Shown here: in pieces, positions 6,827 through 7,706 of the stretch
How the letters are laid out: the number at the start of each line of letters is the position of its first letter
Position numbering within the stretch: the stretch's first letter is position 1
NCBI GenBank assembly: GCA_027007865.1
Contig: JALTEE010000250.1
Location: 1 to 7,706, forward strand
Direction: 5' to 3'
Length of the DNA stretch: 7,706 bases
From: a bacterium
Lineage (GTDB): Bacteria > UBP14 > UBA6098 > B30-G16
Translations under genes and position numbers: made by a program
The notes under the pieces: generated by a model
The model's database searches: none
What the model was told of the DNA's origin: nothing
Seen by the model: only the letters and a program-made list of their open reading frames with translations

Positions 6827-7683
6827 AGTTTAGGCGGCGTCTCCCCCGAAAGTTCCCATAATAAGTTTAAATTTTTCCTATCCCAATCATCTTCCTTCGG
6901 TGTTTCGAGAATTTTCGGAATTTCGATAAATCGGCTATCCTGCATAATCAATTTGAACGGCTCGATACCCAAAAAACCCTGCCCGATATGTTCGTGTCTA
7001 TCTCTGCGGGAACCGAGTGGATATTTCGAATCGTTTATGTGCATTGCTGCGAGCTTTTCCAATCCAATTATGTTATCAAATTCTTTCCAAACACTATGAT
7101 AACCTTTTTCAGATGTGAAATCGTATCCGGCAGAGAAAGTATGACAAGTATCGTAAATTACTTTTAATCTATCACCGAACTTCGCGTTGTCCATAATTTT
7201 CCGCAGATGCTCGAATCTCCAGCCGAGATGGTAGCCTGTTCCCGCTGTGGTTTCGAGAGCGATGTCCACATCGAAATTCACTTCGTCGTATATAGCATCG
7301 ATTGCTGACGCAATGCGTTTGAGTCCAAAATCTTCTCCCATATCGCCCGGCGAGCCAGGATGAAGGGCTATATATTTTATTCCCAGCGCATCGCAGCGAG
7401 TCATCTCGTCCATCATCGCCTCGGTGTACCGCTCCCATTTCTCGTTATCCGGCGATGCGAGATTTATTAGATAGCCCGAATGAGCGACAACCGCCTTAAC
7501 ATATTTGCTCGCATTGAAATTATCGCTCCACTTTTTTATAGCATCATTATCAAGGGGCTTTTCAAAAAGTCTGCGCGCATTCTTCACAAAAATCTGAATT
7601 GCTGTGCAGCCAAGTTCATCTCCACGCAAAATTGCATTGGAAACCCCACCCGCAATCGACATATGTGCCCCGATTAGTTGCAT
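6823..7683 (-). CDS. nfo: deoxyribonuclease IV (endonuclease IV, AP endonuclease)
   Basis: A 286-residue TIM-barrel enzyme of base excision repair that cuts DNA 5' of abasic sites using three zinc ions. All nine expected zinc ligands can be placed by alignment to E. coli Nfo: H68, H108, E144, D178, H181, H215, D228, H230 and E260. Family motifs include IGAHMSIAGGV (4-14), ALHPGS (106-111), YDTCHTFSAGYD (177-188), MHINDSK (214-220) and DRHEHIGQG (228-236). The ATG at 7683 has GGAG 5 bases upstream (7692-7689), and the only nearby upstream ATG is out of frame, so this start is well supported. It is the first gene of the nfo-ruvX-mltG set visible here. Only 23 bases lie before it, so the promoter or an earlier operon gene may be outside the window. 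Confidence 0.97.
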   Translation of the reverse strand: MQLIGAHMSIAGGVSNAILRGDELGCTAIQIFVKNARRLFEKPLDNDAIKKWSDNFNASKYVKAVVAHSGYLINLASPDNEKWERYTEAMMDEMTRCDALGIKYIALHPGSPGDMGEDFGLKRIASAIDAIYDEVNFDVDIALETTAGTGYHLGWRFEHLRKIMDNAKFGDRLKVIYDTCHTFSAGYDFTSEKGYHSVWKEFDNIIGLEKLAAMHINDSKYPLGSRRDRHEHIGQGFLGIEPFKLIMQDSRFIEIPKILETPKEDDWDRKNLNLLWELSGETPPKL

Positions 7684-7706
7684 ATATACTCCGTTTCATA
7701 TAAGTA

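Noticed and set aside
1..7706. CRISPR array, insertion sequence, phage or defence island
   Set aside because: There are no direct repeat arrays, transposase motifs or terminal inverted repeats, and the genes are mostly core housekeeping.

Overview
The window looks like chromosomal DNA of a Gram-negative-type bacterium, probably from the broad Fibrobacteres-Chlorobi-Bacteroidetes (FCB)-like group or a neighbouring candidate phylum. Three things point there: a lipobox at the left edge, a secreted protein ending in a PNPFN-type C-terminal sorting/FlgD-like Ig domain, and moderately AT-rich, densely packed genes. The sequence alone does not allow a closer placement.

Layout: two gene blocks converge on a bidirectional terminator near 2935-2956. 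On the plus strand, the left edge holds the 3' part of a gene for a Memo-AMMECR1 fusion, that is AmmeMemoRadiSam proteins B and A in one chain. Its reading frame is open to the window edge and encodes a lipoprotein signal with an LSGC lipobox. After a 111-base gap come nusB (transcription antitermination factor, GTG start) and a YfcE/MJ0936-like metallophosphoesterase gene, joined by an ATGA overlap.

On the minus strand, reading from the right edge, come nfo (endonuclease IV), ruvX/yqgF (pre-16S rRNA nuclease/resolvase family) and mltG (endolytic murein transglycosylase). These three overlap by 4 and 14 bases and so probably form one translationally coupled operon for DNA repair, rRNA maturation and cell wall housekeeping. 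Downstream of mltG, behind its own candidate promoter and a strong ribosome binding site, lies a large secreted protein of unknown role with Asp-box (BNR/sialidase-like) motifs, propeller-like strands and the C-terminal sorting-type domain.

Most of the window is core housekeeping. The parts worth a second look are the Memo-AMMECR1 fusion, with its apparent lipoprotein signal and a competing perfect internal start site, and the uncharacterised secreted propeller-like protein. I see no CRISPR array, tRNA, rRNA, insertion sequence, phage gene or defence system. No stretch longer than about 110 bases lacks a gene.
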